Assembly (NCBI RefSeq): GCF_001982635.1 | Contig: NZ_MKFI01000004.1 | Coordinates: forward strand, 613,609-677,608 | Direction: 5' to 3' | DNA from: Bradyrhizobium mercantei | GTDB lineage: Bacteria; Pseudomonadota; Alphaproteobacteria; Rhizobiales; Xanthobacteraceae | DNA length: 64,000 bases | In this document: positions 16,483-25,463 of the stretch, one piece after another | Position numbering within the stretch: the first letter of the stretch is position 1 | How the letters are laid out: each line of letters begins with the position of its first letter | The notes under the pieces: model-generated | Database searches by the model: none | What the model was told of the DNA's origin: nothing | What the model saw: the letters and a program-made list of their open reading frames with translations, nothing else | Position numbers and translations under genes: made by a program

Positions 16483-17460
16483 ATGCGTATCCTGAGCCTT
16501 GCGGGGCGGCGGCTCGCCGCCTCTGTCCCGACCCTGTTCCTGATCCTGATCGGCGTGTTCCTGCTGTTGCAGCTCGCGCCGGGCGACACCGTCGATGCGC
16601 TGATGGCGCAGATGGGCGGCGGCGATGCCGCGACCGCCGAGGCGCTGCGCAAATTCTACGGGCTCGACCTCTCGGTTCCGGCGCAGCTCGGCAACTATCT
16701 ATGGCACCTGGTGCGGCTCGATCTCGGCTTCTCCTCGATCTACGGCAAGCCGGTGGCGACCGTGATCCTGGAACGGCTGCCGCCGACCATCCTGCTGATG
16801 ACGGCGTCATTGTCGTTCGCGTTCTTCTTCGGCCTGGTATTCGGCGTGATCGCCTCGCGCGGAGTCAACCGCTGGCCCGACACGCTGATCTCGACGCTCG
16901 GCCTGATCTTCTACGCCACCCCCTCGTTCTGGTTCGGGCTGATGGCGATCGTGGTGTTCTCGGTCTATCTGCAATGGCTGCCGCCGGGCGGTTTCGAGGA
17001 CATCGGCACGGTGCAGACCGGGATCTGGCGCGTGCTCGACATCGCCGCGCATCTGGTGCTGCCGACCTTGACGCTCGGGCTGATCTTCCTTGCGATCTAT
17101 CTGCGCATCATGCGGGCCTCGATGCTCGAGGTCTTGAATCTCGACTTCGTCCGCACCGCCCGCGCCAAGGGGCTCGACGAGACCCATGTCATCACCCGCC
17201 ACGTGCTGCGCAACGCGCTGCTGCCGATGGTGACGCTGATCGGACTGCAGGCCGGCACCATGCTCGGCGGCTCGGTCGTGGTGGAGAGCGTGTTCTCCCT
17301 GCCCGGCCTCGGCCGCCTTGCTTATGAGTCGGTGGTGCAGCGCGACCTCAACACCCTGCTCGGCATCGTGTTCGTGTCGGCGCTGCTCGTCATATCAGTG
17401 AACTTCGTCGTCGACCTGCTCTACGCGCGGCTCGATCCACGCATCGCGGCGGAGGGCTGA
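16483..17460 (+). CDS. peptide-type ABC transporter permease (DppB-like)
   Basis: A 325-residue permease with six predicted membrane helices. The N-terminal helix MRILSLAGRRLAASVPTLFL and the LLQLAPGDTVD motif are typical of DppB; the ATPase-docking loop is LDFVRTARAKGLDETHVITR. The ATG at 16483 follows the palindromic repeat; the upstream open frame is repeat sequence and was excluded. Its stop is two bases before the next start. It pairs with the product of the next gene to form the channel. Confidence 0.92.
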   Translation: MRILSLAGRRLAASVPTLFLILIGVFLLLQLAPGDTVDALMAQMGGGDAATAEALRKFYGLDLSVPAQLGNYLWHLVRLDLGFSSIYGKPVATVILERLPPTILLMTASLSFAFFFGLVFGVIASRGVNRWPDTLISTLGLIFYATPSFWFGLMAIVVFSVYLQWLPPGGFEDIGTVQTGIWRVLDIAAHLVLPTLTLGLIFLAIYLRIMRASMLEVLNLDFVRTARAKGLDETHVITRHVLRNALLPMVTLIGLQAGTMLGGSVVVESVFSLPGLGRLAYESVVQRDLNTLLGIVFVSALLVISVNFVVDLLYARLDPRIAAEG

Positions 17461-17462
17461 CG

Positions 17463-18293
17463 ATGGACGCGGTGAAACGCTATTTCCGCAGCCCGGCCGC
17501 GGTGATCGGTCTGATCCTGCTGCTGCTCGTGATCGCGATGGCGATCAGCGCCGGCTTGCTCTATCCGCGCGATCCGCTCGCGCTGGCCGGCCGCCCGCTG
17601 ATCTGGCCGTTCTCCAACCCGCGCTTCCTGCTCGGCACCGATAATTCCGGCCGCGACATCGCCGCGCAGATCTTCTACGGCGCGCGGATTTCGCTGCTGA
17701 TCGGCGGGGTCGCCACCGTGATCGCGATCCTGATCGGCATCCTGGTCGGCGCCTTCGCCGGCTATTACGGCGGCTGGGTCGACAACGTCCTGATGCGGAT
17801 CACCGAGGCGTTCCAAACCCTGCCGAACTTCGTGCTGCTGCTGGTGCTGGTCGCGGTGTTCGGCTCGACCCTGACCACGGTGACGATTGCGGTCGGTGTG
17901 GTGTCGTGGCCGGCGCCGGCGCGGCTGACCCGCGCCGAGTTCCTGTCGCTGCGCAACCGCGAATTCGTGCAGGCCGGCAAGACGCTCGGCATGAAGGACG
18001 TCCAGCTCATCCTCGGCGAGATCCTGCCCAACGCGCTGCCGCCCGTCATCGTCTATGCCAGCGTGGTGATGGCGGTCGCGATCCTCTTGGAGAGCGCGCT
18101 CGCATTCCTGAGGCTGTCAGATCCCAACGTCGCCTCCTGGGGCAATCTGATCGGGCTCGGCCGCGATGTGCTGCGGGTGCAATGGTACGTCTCGGCGATC
18201 CCCGGCATTGCGATCCTCGTCACGGTGCTCGCGGTGTCGCTGGTCGGCCAGGGCCTCAACGATGCGCTCAATCCGAGGCTGAAGAGCCGATGA
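17463..18293 (+). CDS. peptide-type ABC transporter permease (DppC-like)
   Basis: A 276-residue permease of the DppC family. It shows LLGTDNSGRDIAAQIFYGARISLLIGG, the DppC signature after the first periplasmic loop, and the docking loop REFVQAGKTLGMKDVQLILGEILPN. The C-terminus VSLVGQGLNDALNPRLKSR is also characteristic. Its stop overlaps the ATPase start (ATGA), showing tight coupling. Confidence 0.93.
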   Translation: MDAVKRYFRSPAAVIGLILLLLVIAMAISAGLLYPRDPLALAGRPLIWPFSNPRFLLGTDNSGRDIAAQIFYGARISLLIGGVATVIAILIGILVGAFAGYYGGWVDNVLMRITEAFQTLPNFVLLLVLVAVFGSTLTTVTIAVGVVSWPAPARLTRAEFLSLRNREFVQAGKTLGMKDVQLILGEILPNALPPVIVYASVVMAVAILLESALAFLRLSDPNVASWGNLIGLGRDVLRVQWYVSAIPGIAILVTVLAVSLVGQGLNDALNPRLKSR

Positions 18294-19915
18294 GCGAGAC
18301 CGTCCTTTCCCTCGACGCCCTGACGGTGCGCCTGCCCAAGGGTGCCGACCGGCCGCATGCGCTGTCCGACGTTTCGCTTTCAGTCGCGTCGAACGAAATC
18401 CTCTGCGTGGTCGGCGAATCCGGCTCCGGCAAGTCGATGATGGCCAACGCCATCATGCGGCTGCTGCCGAACGAGGTGACGATCGAACGCGGCCGGATGA
18501 TGTTCGACGGCCGCGACCTCTGCGCCGCCGATCCGGCCGAGATGCGCGAGGTGCGCGGCGCCGGGATCGCGATGATCTTCCAGGAGCCGATGACCGCGCT
18601 CAACCCGCTGCGCACCATCGGCGACCAGATCGGCGAGATGTTTGCGATCCACACCGGCCTGTCGAAGGCCGAGATCAATGCGCGGGTGCAGGCCCTGCTC
18701 GAGGACGTCCGCATCCCCGACCCGAAGGCCGCGGCAAAGGCCTATCCGCACGAGCTGTCCGGCGGCCAGCGCCAGCGCGCCATGATCGCGATGGCGCTCG
18801 CGCTCGACCCGAAGCTTTTGATCGCGGACGAGCCGACCACCGCGCTCGACGTCACGACGCAGGCGCAGATCCTGAAGCTGATCCGCGATCTGCAGCAGCG
18901 CAAGAAGACGGCGGTGCTGTTCATCACCCATGATTTCGGCGTGGTCGCCAAGATCGCCGACCGCGTCGTGGTGATGCAGCACGGCGCGATCGTCGAGCAG
19001 GGCACGGCCGACGCGGTGCTGAACGATCCGCAGCATGCCTACACCAGGCAGCTGATCGCAGCCGTGCCGCCGCTGACGGCGCCGCCGCCGCGCATCCTGT
19101 CCGGCAAGGACATCCTGACTATCGACGGGGTTTCAAAAACCTACCGCACCGGCGGCTTCCTCGGCCGCGGCGCGCGGATCACCGAAGCGGTCAAGAACGT
19201 CTCGCTGCATTTGCCGCGCGGCGCGACGCTCGGCATCGTCGGCGAATCCGGTTCGGGCAAATCGACGCTGGCACGCTGCATCGTGCGGCTGATCGATCCC
19301 GACACCGGCTCGATCGTGCTCAACGGCAAGGACTGGGCGAAGCTCGGCCGCGACGATGTCAGGCGCGAGACCCGCCACATCCAGATGGTGTTCCAGGATC
19401 CGTTCGCCTCGCTCAATCCGCGCCGCAAGGCGGCCGAGTTGGTGGCGCAGGGACCGATCGTGCACGGCGCCGACCGCGCGACCGCGATCGCGGAAGCACG
19501 AAAACTGTTCGAGCTGGTCGGGCTCGACCCGTCCGCCGGCGACCGCTACCCGCACGAATTCTCCGGCGGCCAGCGCCAGCGCATCGGGCTGGCGCGAGCG
19601 CTGGCGTTGAAACCGGACGTGCTGGTCGCGGACGAGCCGGTCTCGGCGCTCGACGTCTCGGTGCAGGCGCAGGTCTTGAGGCTGCTCGCCGAACTGCGCC
19701 AGCAGCTCGGCCTCTCCATCATCTTCATCACCCACGACCTGCGCGTGGCCGCGCAGATCTGCGATGTCGTCGCCGTGATGAAGGACGGCGCCGTGGTCGA
19801 GCAAGGGCTGACCGCCGAGGTGTTCGGCAAGCCGCAGCATCCCTACACGCAGGCGCTGCTGTCGGCGATTCCCGGCGGCAAGTTCGCGCGCGAGCACTCC
19901 ACAGCCGCCGAGTAG
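18290..19915 (+). CDS. fused double ABC ATPase (DppD-DppF type)
   Basis: A 541-residue protein with two complete nucleotide-binding domains. The first has Walker A GESGSGKS (about 42-49), ELSGGQRQR and LLIADEPTTALD. The second, beginning near residue 280, has GESGSGKST, EFSGGQRQR and VLVADEPVSALD, each domain with its oligopeptide-transporter tail (AYTRQLIAAVPP and PYTQALLSAIPG). In many operons these are two genes; here they are one polypeptide, so a single subunit can serve both permeases. Both active sites look intact. Last gene of the operon. Confidence 0.94.
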   Translation: MSETVLSLDALTVRLPKGADRPHALSDVSLSVASNEILCVVGESGSGKSMMANAIMRLLPNEVTIERGRMMFDGRDLCAADPAEMREVRGAGIAMIFQEPMTALNPLRTIGDQIGEMFAIHTGLSKAEINARVQALLEDVRIPDPKAAAKAYPHELSGGQRQRAMIAMALALDPKLLIADEPTTALDVTTQAQILKLIRDLQQRKKTAVLFITHDFGVVAKIADRVVVMQHGAIVEQGTADAVLNDPQHAYTRQLIAAVPPLTAPPPRILSGKDILTIDGVSKTYRTGGFLGRGARITEAVKNVSLHLPRGATLGIVGESGSGKSTLARCIVRLIDPDTGSIVLNGKDWAKLGRDDVRRETRHIQMVFQDPFASLNPRRKAAELVAQGPIVHGADRATAIAEARKLFELVGLDPSAGDRYPHEFSGGQRQRIGLARALALKPDVLVADEPVSALDVSVQAQVLRLLAELRQQLGLSIIFITHDLRVAAQICDVVAVMKDGAVVEQGLTAEVFGKPQHPYTQALLSAIPGGKFAREHSTAAE

Positions 19916-20300
19916 CCGGGGACGTGGGGCACGCAAAGCGCCATACTCCGCCGCTTGCGGCTTGGCTCACCGCGCAGCCGGAAACGCTTCAGCAAGCCTG
20001 ACACCGTATCGCGGAAGCCGATCATACCACGGTCCGGTTCCCGGGTCTCGTGCTAGACTTAGAGACGCGTTACGATCTCCGACCGCGCGGGCGGTGCGTT
20101 GGGAAGCGGTTTGGCGGTTGCCGGAGCGGTCGTCCGGCCGACTGGCTCCCTCTCGAACGGGGACTTAGGCTCGCCGGGTCAAGTTGATATTCGCTCCGGC
20201 GCGCCCAAAAGGTGATTAATTTTATCCTGAAGGTGTCGTTCCGGCTTTCGCTTGCTCGACTGGCTGTTGGCGATTCAGCCCATGCAGAGGAGCAACGAAA
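19916..20300. other. intergenic region, no gene seen
   Basis: This 385-base stretch between the ABC operon and the hydrolase gene contains no open frame with a plausible start, no long palindrome and no recognisable RNA. It should contain the promoter of the hydrolase gene, but no clear -35/-10 pair stands out. Confidence 0.5.
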
Positions 20301-21308
20301 ATGCAGTATCTGTTGAAGCAACGAATTATCGAAAGTAACGGTATCCACCTCAATATCGCTGAGCAGGGCGAAGGACCGGTCGCATTGCTGGCCCATGGCT
20401 GGCCCGAATCCTGGTACTCGTGGCGACATCAATTGGGCGCCCTTGCCGCAGCGGGCTTCCACGCCGTAGCCCCGGATATGCGCGGCTATGGCAAGAGCGA
20501 CGCGCCCGAGGCGATCGACAAATACACGCTGTTTCATCTCATCGGCGATATGGTCGGCGTTCTCGACGCTCTCGAGGCAGAGAAGGCGGTAATTGTCGGT
20601 CACGACTGGGGGGCTATCGTCGCTTGGCAGGCGGCGCTGCTGCGGCCAGACCGCTTCAGGGCTGTGGCGGCTATGAGCGTCCCGTTCTATCCACGGGGCA
20701 TATCGCTTCGAACCGCGCTCATGCCGCGCACGGAACACGCGCGGTTCTACATGCTTTACTTCCAGGAGCCAGGACTCGCCGAAGCGGAGTTCGGACGCGA
20801 TCCGCGGACCACTTTACGCAACCTGCTGTTTGCTGGGTCGGGCGATGGTGTGGCACTCGCACGAGCCGTCCAGGCAAGCGGCGGGCCGTCAGAAAATTTC
20901 GCTATGGTCCCGAACGGCGGTGAATCCCTGCGAGGTTCCGGCGCACCGGCAGCATTGCCGTCTTGGATCACCGAAACGGACATCGACTTTTATGGACAGG
21001 AATTCAGGCGAACCGGCTTCCGCGGAGGCCTGAACTATTATCGCAACATCGATCGAAACTGGGAACTGCTCGGCGCGATGGCGGGCCTGCGGGTTTCGGT
21101 GCCAGCGTTATTTATGGCCGGCGATCACGACCTGGTGATTTCCTTTCCCGGCACCGAACAGGTGCTCGCCAACCTCAAAAACCTCGTTCCCGGTTTGCGC
21201 GGTATTAAGCTGCTGGCAGGCTGCGGCCATTGGACCCAACAGGAGCGGCCTGAAGAGGTCAATGCCGCGCTCTTGGAATTTCTTAAATCGCTGCCGGATC
21301 ACGGATGA
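20301..21308 (+). CDS. epoxide-hydrolase-like alpha/beta hydrolase
   Basis: A 335-residue cytosolic alpha/beta hydrolase. The oxyanion motif HGWPESWYSWRHQ (32-44) and the nucleophile elbow GHDWGA (Asp102) are those of epoxide hydrolases. The acid is probably Asp277 (GDHDLV) and the base His310 (GCGHWTQQE). Candidate ring-opening tyrosines lie in the lid (Tyr153) and near 246-247. Expected reaction: epoxide to vicinal diol via an ester intermediate; haloalkane dehalogenases share the Asp nucleophile but the HGWP form favours epoxides. Start ATG has GAGGAG upstream. It is monocistronic. Confidence 0.87.
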   Translation: MQYLLKQRIIESNGIHLNIAEQGEGPVALLAHGWPESWYSWRHQLGALAAAGFHAVAPDMRGYGKSDAPEAIDKYTLFHLIGDMVGVLDALEAEKAVIVGHDWGAIVAWQAALLRPDRFRAVAAMSVPFYPRGISLRTALMPRTEHARFYMLYFQEPGLAEAEFGRDPRTTLRNLLFAGSGDGVALARAVQASGGPSENFAMVPNGGESLRGSGAPAALPSWITETDIDFYGQEFRRTGFRGGLNYYRNIDRNWELLGAMAGLRVSVPALFMAGDHDLVISFPGTEQVLANLKNLVPGLRGIKLLAGCGHWTQQERPEEVNAALLEFLKSLPDHG

Positions 21309-21310
21309 CG

Positions 21311-21397
21311 GAGCATGATCCGGACCGAGTTAGCGCAAAGTGTATGGCGGTTTTCCGAAAAGCATGCCCTCGGGCCCGACCCGAGGGATCATGCTCC
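21311..21397. repeat. GAGCATGATC-family palindromic repeat, copy 1
   Basis: Ends are GAGCATGATCCGG and GGATCATGCTC, with CGGTTTTCCGAAA inside. Related copies lie at 24199-24248, 25389-25420 (partial) and 57494-57568. This copy is enlarged by an internal GC-rich palindrome (CCTCGGGCC..CCCGAGG). Confidence 0.75.
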
Positions 21398-21409
21398 GAC
21401 AAAAACATG

Positions 21410-21446
21410 GAGCGGGATGACGATTCAAAGAAACGTCATCCCGCTC
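21410..21446 (-). terminator. hairpin terminator after phosphofructokinase gene
   Basis: A perfect 13-base stem (GAGCGGGATGACG / CGTCATCCCGCTC) with an 11-base loop begins at the stop codon of the minus-strand gene. On that strand it is followed by CATGTTTTTG, a short T-run. The hairpin may also belong to a dispersed repeat. Confidence 0.6.
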
Positions 21447-22633
21447 TAGGACGCGCGGGTGAGAAAAATCGGCAATCCCCGCTTGTTGCCATAGCTGGGC
21501 CGGTAGCGCGTCGTGTTGTATGTGCTGGCGACGTCCAGTTTGCGCGGCCCAAGCCTGGCGTCGGGGATGGGCACGAGGTCGTAGCGGCCATCGACCAGCG
21601 CCGACATGAGGCCGGACTTGCCTTCCAGGATGGCATCGTAGGCCATGTTGCCGAACGTCAGGGCGACAAGCTTGTCGATGAAGTCGGGATCACCCGATCG
21701 CAGATCGTAGGTGAGGTCGGAAACGATGGTCTCCTCGCCCGCGCGACGCTTGATCTCGTCGGCAAGCGCTTCGGCCACGCTCGCCTTCTTGCGGTGACCG
21801 TAGGCGTCAGGCTCGCCGTATTCCTGCACCTTGTAACCTTCCCACTCGGCCCCCTCGCTGAGGACGATCAGCGCATAATTGCTCGGGTTACCGCGCTTGT
21901 CCTCAATCAGCAACTGGATCAGTCTATCGAGATTGACCTTGAATTCGGGTATGGCGCATCGGATCGAGGTCGCGTACGCGGTGTAGAGCGCGGTAAATCC
22001 GGCATCGCGGCCGAAGATCCGGAAAATGCCGATCCGTTCGTGCGACCCGACCGTGGTGCGTTGTCGCTGGATGGCATCGCTGGCGCGGGTGATCGCGGTC
22101 GAAAATCCGATGCAATACTCGGTGTTGCGGACGTCGTTGTCCATCGTCTTCGGAATGGCGATGATCTTGACGCCGAGTCCGTTCAGCTTGTCCGCGTAGC
22201 TCAGCGTATCATCGCCGCCGATCGCGATCAGGTGCTCGATACCAAGCTCCGAGAGGTTCGTCAGCACCTGCTTGGTGAGGTCCCATGTCCCGGTTGCGGT
22301 ACCGTCCTTGCTACTTGCCGAGAGTGGCAGGTCCTGGCCCGCGAGATGATCGGGTAGCTTTTTCATCTTGGATGGGTTGGTGCGGCTCGAGTGGAGCACG
22401 GTGCCGCCGCGCCGGTCGATGACGCGGGTATTTTCGCGGTTCAGCGGGATGATGTAGTGGGACTTGCTCGCCGGGTCGTCGAGGTTCAGGTGTGTGAGGG
22501 CCTCCCAGCCGCGGCGGAGACCGACAACCTCGATGTCGTCCTCGCTGCCGCGATATGTCACGCTCTTGATCACCGCGTTGAGGCCGGGCACGTCACCGCC
22601 GCCCGTGAGAATACCAATGCGCTTCCTCGCCAT
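21446..22633 (-). CDS. 6-phosphofructokinase, residues suggest PPi-dependent type
   Basis: A 395-residue PfkA-superfamily enzyme that phosphorylates fructose 6-phosphate to fructose 1,6-bisphosphate. The N-terminal phosphate-binding loop is ILTGGGDVPGLNA. The donor-site motif is GGDDT (139-143): Asp142 stands where ATP enzymes have Gly104 (E. coli numbering). The catalytic motif is PKTMDND (161-167): Lys162 replaces Gly124. These two substitutions are the accepted marks of pyrophosphate-dependent enzymes. Start ATG has GGGAGG 5 bases upstream. No other glycolytic gene is nearby. Many relatives of this organism rely on the Entner-Doudoroff route, so its role, forward or reverse, is of interest. 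Confidence 0.9.
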   Translation of the reverse strand: MARKRIGILTGGGDVPGLNAVIKSVTYRGSEDDIEVVGLRRGWEALTHLNLDDPASKSHYIIPLNRENTRVIDRRGGTVLHSSRTNPSKMKKLPDHLAGQDLPLSASSKDGTATGTWDLTKQVLTNLSELGIEHLIAIGGDDTLSYADKLNGLGVKIIAIPKTMDNDVRNTEYCIGFSTAITRASDAIQRQRTTVGSHERIGIFRIFGRDAGFTALYTAYATSIRCAIPEFKVNLDRLIQLLIEDKRGNPSNYALIVLSEGAEWEGYKVQEYGEPDAYGHRKKASVAEALADEIKRRAGEETIVSDLTYDLRSGDPDFIDKLVALTFGNMAYDAILEGKSGLMSALVDGRYDLVPIPDARLGPRKLDVASTYNTTRYRPSYGNKRGLPIFLTRAS

Positions 22634-22786
22634 GCCCACCTCCCAGGACTCGGTATATGGCAATAACGCCTGCGTCGCGTCGGGGTTTCCACAACACTAT
22701 CCGCCAACGGCGGAATCCTCGTGATCGCGGCGCTCCACCGGACCAGTTTGGGCTCCCATTCTTCGAAGCGCAACGTTGGTCCGCGC

Positions 22787-24154
22787 TCACCTTGACCGGC
22801 GCGAGGCGAGGAGACGCTCCGCCCAGCGCAGCAACTCGAAGCGATCGCCCCTGACCAGGTCCTGCGCATCGCGCTGCCGGTACAGCACCAGCATCCAGGG
22901 CGCGAGCTTGCGCAGCAATCCATGCGCCACGTACTGCACCGGCTCGGTGAACGGCAACGCCAGCTCGCTGTCCGGCACGCCCTGCACGGCCTTCGCCAAT
23001 TCGCGGCCGAGCGGGATCGTCAGCGCGACGGCGCGGCCGTTGCATCCGGTCCAGCCGTAAGCGTTCGGTCCCAGCTTGTGCATGCGGGGCAGGAAATCCG
23101 CGGTCATCCCGACATAGCCGTTCCAGACATAGTCGAAGGAGACATCACCGATCTGCGGCCACAGCCGCTGCAACCGCTCGGTCACCCGCGCCTTCAGCCG
23201 CCCGGTCTTGTCGCCCGGGCCGAGCACGGCGCCGCCGGTGACGAGGCGATTGCGGGCGTCGTAACGCGCAAAATACAGCTCGCCATGGGTGTCCGACATC
23301 GCCTGCCGGCCGGGGATGATGGTCTTGCGGACATTGTCCGACAGCGGCTGCGTCGCCATCTGCCAGGACAGCACCGGCATCACCTCGGTCGCGATCTCGG
23401 GCACCAGCGATTTTGCGAACTCACCGCTATAGGCGTTGGTGGCGACGACCAGCGCACGGCCGGAGATCTCGCCCTTCCCGGTCTTCACCACCCAGCGATC
23501 GCCGCGGCGCTCGAAGGCGAGCGCAGGCGAACGGGCATAAATCCGCGCACCGAGGCCGAGCACGGTGCGCGCAAGGCCGCGCGCCAGCGCCAACGGATTG
23601 ACGTGACCGCCGGTCCTGTTCCAGAAACCGCCGTACCAGGCGTCAGAGCCGAGCATGTCCCTCGTCTGATCGCGCGACAGCAACTCGACCGGTGCGCCGA
23701 ATTTGGACCATTGCTGCACCCGCCGCTCGGCGATCTTGATCCGGCCCGGCGAATGCACCGGCTGCACCCAGCCGGCCTGCTCCTGTTCGGCCTCGATATT
23801 GTAGCGCTTGACGACCTCGAACAGCATGGACGCGCTGTCGCGCAGCATCGCGACGAAGCGCTCGCCGGCCGCGCCGTGCCGCTTGATGATGTCGTCGGGA
23901 TCGGGGCGCGACAGCGTCGGGATCACCTGGCCGTTGTTGCGGCCCGAGGCGCCCCAGCCCGGCTCCGCAGCCTCGACGATCGCGACGTCGACATTGGCCT
24001 CGCGCAGATGCAGTGCAGTCGACAGGCCCGTGAAGCCGCCGCCGATGATGACGACGTCGGCCTGCTGCGCGCCGGTCAGTTCAGGGCAGTCAGGGCCGGA
24101 TGGCGTCGCTGCGGCCCAGAGCGAATTGGGCCAGCGCACGGCATTGCTGCTCAT
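22787..24154 (-). CDS. FAD-dependent amine/amino-acid oxidoreductase (PuuB/DAO family)
   Basis: A 455-residue DAO-fold flavoprotein. The dinucleotide-binding motif VVIIGGGFTGLSTALHLRE lies at about 35-53, followed by GWGASGRNNGQVIPTLSR, typical of gamma-glutamylputrescine oxidase and related enzymes. The C-terminal FAD contact is GPNAYGWTGCNGRAVALTIPLG. I chose ATG 24154 (MSSNAVRW), AAGGA 5 bases upstream. It probably oxidises a secondary or primary amine such as a polyamine conjugate or N-methyl amino acid. The downstream phosphofructokinase on the same strand seems unrelated. Confidence 0.85.
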   Translation of the reverse strand: MSSNAVRWPNSLWAAATPSGPDCPELTGAQQADVVIIGGGFTGLSTALHLREANVDVAIVEAAEPGWGASGRNNGQVIPTLSRPDPDDIIKRHGAAGERFVAMLRDSASMLFEVVKRYNIEAEQEQAGWVQPVHSPGRIKIAERRVQQWSKFGAPVELLSRDQTRDMLGSDAWYGGFWNRTGGHVNPLALARGLARTVLGLGARIYARSPALAFERRGDRWVVKTGKGEISGRALVVATNAYSGEFAKSLVPEIATEVMPVLSWQMATQPLSDNVRKTIIPGRQAMSDTHGELYFARYDARNRLVTGGAVLGPGDKTGRLKARVTERLQRLWPQIGDVSFDYVWNGYVGMTADFLPRMHKLGPNAYGWTGCNGRAVALTIPLGRELAKAVQGVPDSELALPFTEPVQYVAHGLLRKLAPWMLVLYRQRDAQDLVRGDRFELLRWAERLLASRRSR

Positions 24155-24198
24155 CATGATCCTTTCTTGCGGGTGCCCGGTCATTCTGCTTAGCTTTA

Positions 24199-24248
24199 GA
24201 GCATGATCCGGAAAAGTGCGTAGCGGTTTTCCGAAAGAGATCATGCTC
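24199..24248. repeat. GAGCATGATC-family palindromic repeat, copy 2
   Basis: A 50-base element bounded by exact inverted ends GAGCATGATC and GATCATGCTC, with CGGAAAAGTG and GGTTTTCCG inside. It sits in the divergent gap between the oxidase and VOC genes. Confidence 0.85.
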
Positions 24249-24284
24249 GAGCAACGTCTCTTATTCCAGCCGGGAAGACAACAC

Positions 24285-25139
24285 GTGGCACTCAAGAACG
24301 TCATCGGAATCGATCACGCCGTGGTCATGGTCAAGGACCTCGACAAGGCCGCCGAGAATTACAAGCGGCTCGGCTTCACCGTATCGCCGCGCGGCACCCA
24401 TAGCGCGCACATGGGATCGGGCAACTACACCATCATGTTCGACCCCGACTACATGGAATTGCTCGGCGTGCTGACGCCGACCGAACACAATGCGCCGGCG
24501 CGCGCCTTCCTCGAGAAGCGCGGCGAGGGCATCGAACGGATCGCGTTCACCGCGGTGGATTCCGCCGCCGGTGCCGAGGAGATCCGCGCGCGCGGCTATG
24601 CGCCGATCGGGCCGACCGATTTCGAGCGCCCGGTGACGCTCCCGAACGGCACGGTCTCCGCAGCGAAATTCCGCACCTTCCAGTGGCCGACCGCGGAGGC
24701 GCCCGGCGGCGTGCGCATCTTCGCCTGCCAGCACAAGACCCGCGAGACGGTGTGGATCCCTGAACTGATGACGCACGCCAATGGGGCAAAACGTCTCAAG
24801 CAGGTGCTGATCGTCTCGCCCGATCCCGCAACCGACGCCGGCCATCTGTCGAAGATGATCGACATCGCAATCAGGAACGACGCCGATGGCGCGGTTGTGG
24901 TGCCGTCCGGCGGCGACCGCGCCGACTTCGTGTTCCTGACCAGGGAGCAACTCGGCAAGCGGTATCCCGGCGTATCGCTGGATGGCCTGTCCGAGCGCGG
25001 TGGCGCCGGCCTCGTGATCGCGGCCGATCTTGCCTTAACCGAGAAGGCGCTCGGCGCAACCGGCGTGAAGAGCAGTGGCGGCATCACCGTGCCGCCGGCT
25101 GCCGCGAACGGCACCCTGCTCGCCTTCGTCAAGGCATAG
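24285..25139 (+). CDS. VOC-family (glyoxalase_3-like) protein
   Basis: A 284-residue protein beginning with a vicinal-oxygen-chelate half domain: IGIDHAVVMVKDLDKAAENYKRLGF is the classic first beta-alpha-beta module with a metal-ligand His. NYTIMFDPDYMELLGVL supplies the glutamate-ligand strand, and a second, more divergent half follows. This pattern fits the glyoxalase-like domain 3 family of unknown substrate. I chose GTG 24285, with GGAAG 7 bases upstream; the ATG at 24243 lies inside the palindromic repeat. Divergent from the amine oxidase; a shared role is possible but unproven. Confidence 0.8.
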   Translation: MALKNVIGIDHAVVMVKDLDKAAENYKRLGFTVSPRGTHSAHMGSGNYTIMFDPDYMELLGVLTPTEHNAPARAFLEKRGEGIERIAFTAVDSAAGAEEIRARGYAPIGPTDFERPVTLPNGTVSAAKFRTFQWPTAEAPGGVRIFACQHKTRETVWIPELMTHANGAKRLKQVLIVSPDPATDAGHLSKMIDIAIRNDADGAVVVPSGGDRADFVFLTREQLGKRYPGVSLDGLSERGGAGLVIAADLALTEKALGATGVKSSGGITVPPAAANGTLLAFVKA

Positions 25140-25149
25140 TTGCCATTTT

Positions 25150-25246
25150 CCCGTCATCCTGAGGAGCGCGTCTCGAAGGATAGACGGCCCGGCTGATGGC
25201 CGTACATCCTTCGAGGCTCGCTCCGCTCGCACCTCAGGATGACGGG
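25150..25246. repeat. palindromic intergenic repeat with 15-base perfect ends
   Basis: CCCGTCATCCTGAGG at the left is matched exactly by CCTCAGGATGACGGG at the right; inner CGAAGGAT / ATCCTTCG also pair. It follows the VOC gene by ten bases and may terminate its transcript. Confidence 0.8.
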
Positions 25247-25259
25247 TTTAGGAGGATGC

Positions 25260-25284
25260 GCGCCGCTGCATTATGCAGCGGCGC
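25260..25284. repeat. 12+1+12 perfect palindrome
   Basis: GCGCCGCTGCAT, one T, then ATGCAGCGGCGC: a complete inverted repeat, 180 bases before the sugar ABC operon. It may be an operator or the stem of an RNA. Confidence 0.5.
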
Positions 25285-25322
25285 CGTGCGTGCCGGCTTT
25301 GGCGCACGCGTTGAGCCGCTTG

Positions 25323-25355
25323 AGCATCGATGCGATTTTCGATCGCATCAATGCT
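25323..25355. promoter_or_regulatory. inverted repeat upstream of sugar ABC operon
   Basis: AGCATCGATGCGA and TCGCATCAATGCT are inverted copies with one mismatch, separated by 7 bases. Position, about 110 bases before the first gene, fits an operator for an unidentified regulator. Confidence 0.4.
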
Positions 25356-25388
25356 GTTACTGCATCGATTGACGTACGATCCGTCCGC

Positions 25389-25420
25389 AAAACCGCTGTT
25401 CACTTTTCCGGATCATGCTC
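25389..25420. repeat. GAGCATGATC-family repeat, partial copy
   Basis: AAAACCGCTGTTCAC and TTTTCCGGATCATGCTC match one half of the family in reverse orientation; the other end is missing. Confidence 0.65.
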
Positions 25421-25463
25421 TAGTATCTCTTCCAAACAAGAAAATCGTCCTGGGGAGAGCAAC

